Assembly (NCBI GenBank): GCA_950295325.1
Contig: OX485807.1
Location: forward strand, 50,954,796-51,018,795
Origin: Polytrichum commune
Taxonomy: Eukaryota; Streptophyta; Polytrichopsida; Polytrichales; Polytrichaceae
Direction: 5' to 3'
DNA: 64,000 bases
Shown here: positions 59,649 through 64,000 of the stretch, piece by piece
Position numbering within the stretch: position 1 is the stretch's first letter
Layout: each line of letters begins with the position of its first letter
Program-made: the position numbers and the translations under genes
Notes under the pieces: generated by a model
What the model was told of the DNA's origin: nothing
The model's database searches: none
The model's input: the letters and a program-made list of their open reading frames with translations, nothing else

Positions 59649-61339
59649 TGTGAGCCCAAAATCGAGGCTACACATGTTCTTAAACCTTACAAGTTCATTA
59701 ATATGTAGGCTTTGATTTTCCATCAAGTATTAATAACCTAAAAAGAGTGGGACTGGAGTTAGGTTGCAATCTAAACAATGGGATTGGGTGTTGGTGTCTA
59801 TGAGTGTGTGAGAATAGGAGGGGTTACCATGAGAGCAATCTTGTGGAAATTATTAGGCTTTGGAACTTAGGTTAAGTGACCCAGGTCCTTTTAGTGATTA
59901 GAAGGAGGATTGTTAATCTTTGGTTTAGGTAGGAATTAGTTGTTAATTAAGGAGGGGACTCTGATTAAGGACCGGATGAGATCCGGATATCCCGACTGGG
60001 GAGAAGGGGGTCCAGGGGGCTCTCGGCATCTCTCTTTGGAATCGGTGCTTTGTATGTTGGGGGGTTCTGGGTTTAGCGGCAGAGAAGAGTAGGGGAGAGG
60101 TGCCGCACCGTGGTTGTGATGTTGCGGGTCGCTGCAAGCCGGCCAATGGGGTTGGGTCCCTGAGTGGGTTCGGATTGAATGAGGCGGAGGAGGGCCCAAG
60201 GCTGTAAGAGGAAGGCCATGGCTGCGGCGGCGGCAGGCTAAAATTCATAGTACTCAATGGTGGGAAGAACATTCAACTCCGATCTGGGTGAGCTAGAATG
60301 TGCAGAGAGGGAGGGCAGCTGCAAATCCCTTACATTCTGTCATCAATCTCAGAGGTCAACAGTTGGATTCATGAGGATCAGGAGCCTGATCGGAGGGGCT
60401 GATCGGTGGCGGAAGACGGCATTGTCAACTCAACAGGGGATTCACCCCGAATAGAGCTCCTTCAGAGGGTGAGTGGGTAAGGAAGGATGAATGTGGGAGG
60501 CATTGGTTGAATCCCAGGTTCAAAAACGCAGTGGCACAGGGGAGACTGTGACAACGCATTTAGAATTCCGAATTTAGTTGCTCCTGCATTGAAGGACATC
60601 GAGGTAGAAGTGGTTCGGATTTTGATCCAGGTACTCTGTTTTCTTTTTGGAGAGAGGCTGATCACGGCATAATAGGCAGGGAAGGCTTGAGGCTTGACAA
60701 GCCCGAGATTAGCAGCCATTGCTAGCAGAATCTCTCACTGTGAAGGAGAAGGAGGGAATGTGGTCACCGCTACTGGGAGCTGAGGGACGAGCGGGGCTGA
60801 GTACCGAGGAGGTCTTCGGGGAAGCGACACCTGGCACTGGAGGAGGACGGAATCGAGAGACTGAATAACGGGGGGGGGGGAGTAATTGGGCATGCCAAGC
60901 CCCTAGTCCAGGGCATTCCAGAGGCAAAGGGGTCAGTTGGCCGAGGATTAACAAGGAGCAGTTAGGAGGGAAGTACGGTCCTGGAATTATTAATGGATTA
61001 ATACGGGGGGTTAGTGGCTCAGGGAGGTCAATTGCATAAGTGTAAGGGTTGGTGTTAAGTAGGATTTAGGTTAGTAAGTTAGTTGCCTTGTGATTGGAAA
61101 TTAGAGTTTGGTGGTTAGGTGTTCATTGAACCATTATGTGTGGCAATGAAAATAAAGGAGAATAGTATTTTTAAATACTTATCCCTTTGTGTTTCTTGAA
61201 TAAAGTTGTGTGTATTAAACATCCCTAGTGTGGGTTGTGAGGAGTGGAATCTTAAGGCCAAGGGCGCTAAGCAGGCGTGTGTGACCCATGAGCTCTCACC
61301 CGGAATAAGACGCATAAGGGTGGGGGTTTGTGGCTGACA
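59649..61339 (+). mobile_element. Solo LTR inserted in the copia reverse transcriptase
   Basis: The copia reading frame stops at NTWTL (61345) and resumes at VELPPDKKAI (59643). The 1,691 bases between begin TGTGAGCCC and end GGCTGACA, the TG...CA form of an LTR. They are flanked by CAGGG (59644-59648) and CAAGG (61340-61344), a 5-bp target duplication with one difference. Two AATAAA signals lie near the right side (61151 and 61199), as in the R region of an LTR read left to right. No gag or pol is present, so it is best read as a solo LTR left by LTR-LTR recombination. A compact non-autonomous LTR element is the alternative. Confidence 0.65.
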
Positions 61340-61899
61340 CAAGGTCCAAGTGTTATTGTTGCGTATAGAATCAATTTCTTCTTGCATGGCAGCTTTCCAG
61401 TGAGGGTTAGTATGGACTTGTTGAAAAGTGAGTTGTTCAGGTTGTAGTTCAGGGATAGAGGCACGATGGTCGAGCTCGACATGAGCCGCAAAGTCGTAGA
61501 GATGTCGAGGGAAGCGTTTGATGCGGTCGGACCGCCGAGGGGGATTGGTTACTAGAATTGGTAAGGAGGGCGGGGAAGCAATTTCCTCGGGGATAGGTGA
61601 AGAAGTATCAGCACCGCTGAGAGTAGGTGAGGATAATCGCGGTATGTCTGGCAGGGGAGTAGATGCTTGAGGACTTGGTGGGCTGTCCTGTGGGTCAGGA
61701 GTAGAATTTTGTGGCTGCAGGTTGAGAAGAGTCTGGGATTCTTCAATCCGAGTTGGTGCAGGTGTATTATCTGCTGGGAGAGTAGATTGAGTTTCCGGTG
61801 TCTGTGCCAGAGTGAAAAGACTGTCCTCGTCAATGACAATATCTCTGGAAACAAAAATCTTTATGGTGGAGGGGCGATAACACCTGTAAGCTTTAGCTG

Positions 61900-62756
61900 C
61901 AGGGTTGTCTATCGCAACGTCCTGCCACCGTCATGACGTCATGACGTGTCGTGTCGGGGCGGACCCCTCCGTCACGACATAATAGGGTCCACGTAGGGTC
62001 ATACTAGGGGAAAGCTAGTAGGGTGGGTAAAATACTTACCTTCTTGCCAAGGTGGCATCCAATGTGGCAGAAAAATCCGACGTGGATGTGCATATTTCCC
62101 TTGCCAGGTAAATCATTTTGCCTTTGTGTTTATCATTCTGTTAAAATCAAAGTAGTAAAATATGACAAATGAGGGTGTGGGGGGGAGGGGAACGGAGCGG
62201 ACGGGGACGGGAACGGGGGCGGGAACGGATGCGGACGGGGGGAACGCCGGATGGAGGGCCGGATGGGGGCCGGATGGGGTACCGGATGGGGTACGGATGG
62301 GGGCCGGATTGGGGTTTGGATTGGGGGGGACTGGGTTCGGATGGGGGGAGGGGGTTTGGATTAGGGGGGGCCGGGTTCGGATGGGGGGGGGAGGGGGGTC
62401 GGATAGGGGGGGGAGGGGGTTCGGATTGGGGGGGGGGGCGGATGGAGGCCGGATGAGGGCCGGATGAGGGCCGGATGGGGGGCCGGATGGGGGAGGGGAA
62501 CGCAGGGAGTGGGGGGGACGGGCGCTAGTAATTTTTTTCCCACTTTACCTCTACTTTGCTGACATGGCACCATACGTGGACATCATAAATCCTACGTGTC
62601 CTGATTGGGGTAATGTAATTACACAAAAAAATACGGTAAAATTCAAGTTCGTCAGGATAAAGACGGCATCCGGCATAATGTCGTGACAGATACGTGTCGT
62701 GACGCCACGACATTATGTCGGGATTAGCCTCCGTCACGACACAATAGACAACCCTG
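61900..62756. mobile_element. hAT-like non-autonomous element in copia
   Basis: TTTAGCTG lies directly on both sides (61892-61899 and 62757-62764), an 8-bp target duplication. The element begins CAGGGTTGTCTAT and ends ATAGACAACCCTG, a perfect 13-bp TIR. Subterminal motifs repeat in inverted form (CCGTCACGACA...ATAG). A perfect palindrome, CATGACGTCATG, lies at 61932-61943. CAGGG termini with an 8-bp duplication are typical of hAT. At 857 bp it encodes nothing recognisable. Its middle is a G-rich repeat. The copia frame continues on both sides. Confidence 0.85.
62168..62520 (+). repeat. G-rich minisatellite inside the hAT-like element
   Basis: About 350 bases made of short units such as CGGATGGGGGC and GGATTGGGG, with long G tracts on the plus strand and almost no C or T runs. 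The two overlapping Gly/Arg/Asp-rich open frames here are by-products of the repeat. On the plus strand it has many potential G-quadruplex tracts. Confidence 0.8.
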
Positions 62757-62978
62757 TTTAGCTGCTTCATCAAAGCTAAGAAGAATGCATTTTTCGGAGC
62801 GGGGGTCTAATTTGGTCCTAGAGGGTTTTGGGATGTGAGCAAAAACAGGAGACCCAAAAATTCGAAGGTGAGTAATAGATGGTTTCTTACCGGAAAAGAG
62901 TTCATTCAGTGTCTTGTCAGGGTGGCGTTTTGTTGAGCGTAGGTTAAGTATATCACCAGCAGCTTTTACTGCTTCTCC

Positions 62979-63312
62979 CTCGGGGGGGCAGTGTGTTAAA
63001 AAGTTAAGGATATAGGTGCGAACAACCATTATTTTATAGGGGGGTATTACTTTCAAATTTTTTTTTCACATGCTATCATTATGTAAATTTCTACTTTGGG
63101 TTAATAGAAAAATGGCTTGCATTACTTATAATTCCAAATTACCTATTATTCCATACCCTATAGTACTTTAAAGATGTTCAGTATCATTTTTGATACCCTA
63201 TATTACTCTTAAGTCCATTTATAATTTTTTGCCCCCATGTTTTTAAAATACCCTATCATTTGTTCGCACGTATATTGCTACTCCAACCAATGACTTACCC
63301 CCCCCCCCCGAG
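62979..63312. mobile_element. G-capped TIR MITE in the copia integrase region
   Basis: The element begins CTCGGGGGGG on the left and ends CCCCCCCGAG on the right. Inverted similarity continues at GTGCGAACAA, then ATT...ATAGGG...GTATT. Flanks are GCTTCTCC (62971-62978) and GCTTCCCC (63313-63320), an 8-bp duplication with one difference. It splits the copia frame between LWGEA and VKAAGD. 334 bp with no coding capacity; superfamily unclear. Confidence 0.7.
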
Positions 63313-64000
63313 GCTTCCCCCCATAGATGTCCAGGGAGGGCTTTGTCCAGCAGGATACACCTCGTAATGTCAAGTAGGGACCTGTTTCGCCTTTCAGCAA
63401 TGTCGTTTCGTTGTGGCGTGTGTGGAGGAGTAAGCTCACGAGCAATTCCTTTTGAGGAGCAGAAATCCTGAAAGGCTTTAGAAGTATATTCACCGCCATT
63501 ATCCGTTCGAAGAGTGTGGATAGTTTGCCCTGTCGAGTTTGACATGAGCTGTATGAAATGTCGGAATTTTTTGAGGACTTGACTCTTCTGAAAGATAAAG
63601 TAAATCCACAGTTTTCAAGAGAAGTGGTCCACGAAGGTGACGAAGTATCTGGCGCCTCCTGTGGAATTGGAATTAAAGGGGCCACAAACATCTCAATGAA
63701 CCAATTCTAGGATTCTTGATGCATGATGTGTAGCCTCTTTCGGTATCTTGGTCCTGGCATGTTTGCCGAGCTGACATCCACTGCAGGTTTTTGTCGAAAA
63801 ATGAAGATAGGGTATGCCTCTGACCGCCTCGGAGGCAATCATTCTTTGCATGCCTCTTACATGGAAGTGTCCAAAACCCCTTGTGCCAGAGGTCGGCTTG
63901 TGAGCGGAGGTGGAGTGAGTTGATTTCTGGCCTTACATCGGTCGAGTGAGCTTGCAACCTGTACAGTCCCTTATGGTTTTCTCTAATAGCAAAAGCTTCA

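Larger units (their letters stand above)
58188..64000 (-). pseudogene. Ty1/copia pol pseudogene, nested insertions, runs off the window
   Basis: Read on the minus strand from the right edge: GAG-pre-integrase around 63900-63700 (frameshifted), integrase core with LRTDNGGEYTSKAFQDF and a NDIAERRNR segment (63690-63320), then SITHLRIFGSPVFAHIPKPS (62990-62760), a Pro/Thr-rich linker and AMQEEIDSIRNNNTWTL (61390-61345), reverse transcriptase from 59640 (YKARLVARGFEQ, QLDVLTAFLNG, YGLRQSPHAWY, YVDDI at 59147-59161), and RNase H ending at 58188 (CDNQSNIKLSYNP, KHIEIDYHFTR, ADLLTKSL). Damage: frameshifts, a TAG at 59111-59113, a TGA in the RNase H region near 58545, and three insertions described separately. 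The protein order (integrase before reverse transcriptase) is diagnostic of copia. The 5' LTR, gag and protease are outside the window. Confidence 0.9.

Noticed and set aside
62162-62467. Gly/Arg-rich proteins in two frames
   Set aside because: Both are by-products of the G-rich repeat in a non-autonomous element; codon content is the repeat itself.
1-64000. A prokaryote-type or wholly new multi-gene system
   Set aside because: All sizeable conserved genes are ordinary plant genes or transposon parts, with introns and plant promoters. The novelty I can support is in intron and transposon structure, not in a new gene system.

Overview
The window is nuclear DNA of a land plant. Genes are split by GT-AG introns, and the proteins are plant housekeeping types: a chloroplast maltose exporter, an NPF transporter, a mitochondrial E1o with a plant-like exon structure, a CYSTM stress peptide, a ZIP transporter and AATF. 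Long AT-rich spacers are full of transposable elements. A fragment of a non-LTR retrotransposon with a restriction-like endonuclease hints at a seed-free or early-diverging lineage, but I cannot name the species. All exon models below were built by eye from reading-frame phase, splice-site consensus and remembered family sequence, with no transcript data.

Layout. 1-3.9 kb: spacer with several MITEs, one nested inside another. 3.9-5.7 kb (-): intronless ZIP metal transporter. 5.7-15.3 kb: spacer with a TIR-MITE family and older dispersed repeats. 15.3-16.6 kb (+): small CYSTM gene with ABRE, TATA box and poly(A) signal. 16.6-24 kb: repeats and the 3' end of an RLE-type non-LTR retrotransposon. 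24.4-28.5 kb (+): nine-exon MEX1 maltose transporter with a ~62-bp minisatellite filling intron 2. 28.5-32.2 kb: spacer. 32.2-38.1 kb (+): AATF/Bfr2-type ribosome-biogenesis gene with telo-box and site II motifs upstream. 38.8-44.0 kb (-): four-exon NPF (NRT1/PTR) transporter whose intron 3 holds a 1.28-kb palindromic Mutator-like element with a perfect 9-bp target duplication. 45.7-53.0 kb (+): thirteen-exon 2-oxoglutarate dehydrogenase E1. Its intron 1 is a tandem array in which each unit carries a copy of the intron 3' splice site plus the first ~45 bases of exon 2. Its intron 3 is a ~92-bp tandem array. 53.3-56.8 kb: decayed PIF/Harbinger transposon (broken transposase plus intact MYB/SANT-like partner ORF) with a Stowaway-like MITE beside it. 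57-64 kb: a dead Ty1/copia element on the minus strand, cut by three later insertions (solo LTR, hAT-like MITE, G-capped MITE), with an antisense F-box-like ORF at its 3' side.

The genes do not form a pathway or cluster. The unusual signal is structural: introns of housekeeping genes expanded by tandem duplication or by insertion of long palindromes, and a readable order of nested transposon insertions. I saw no CRISPR array, operon or prokaryote-type defence system.
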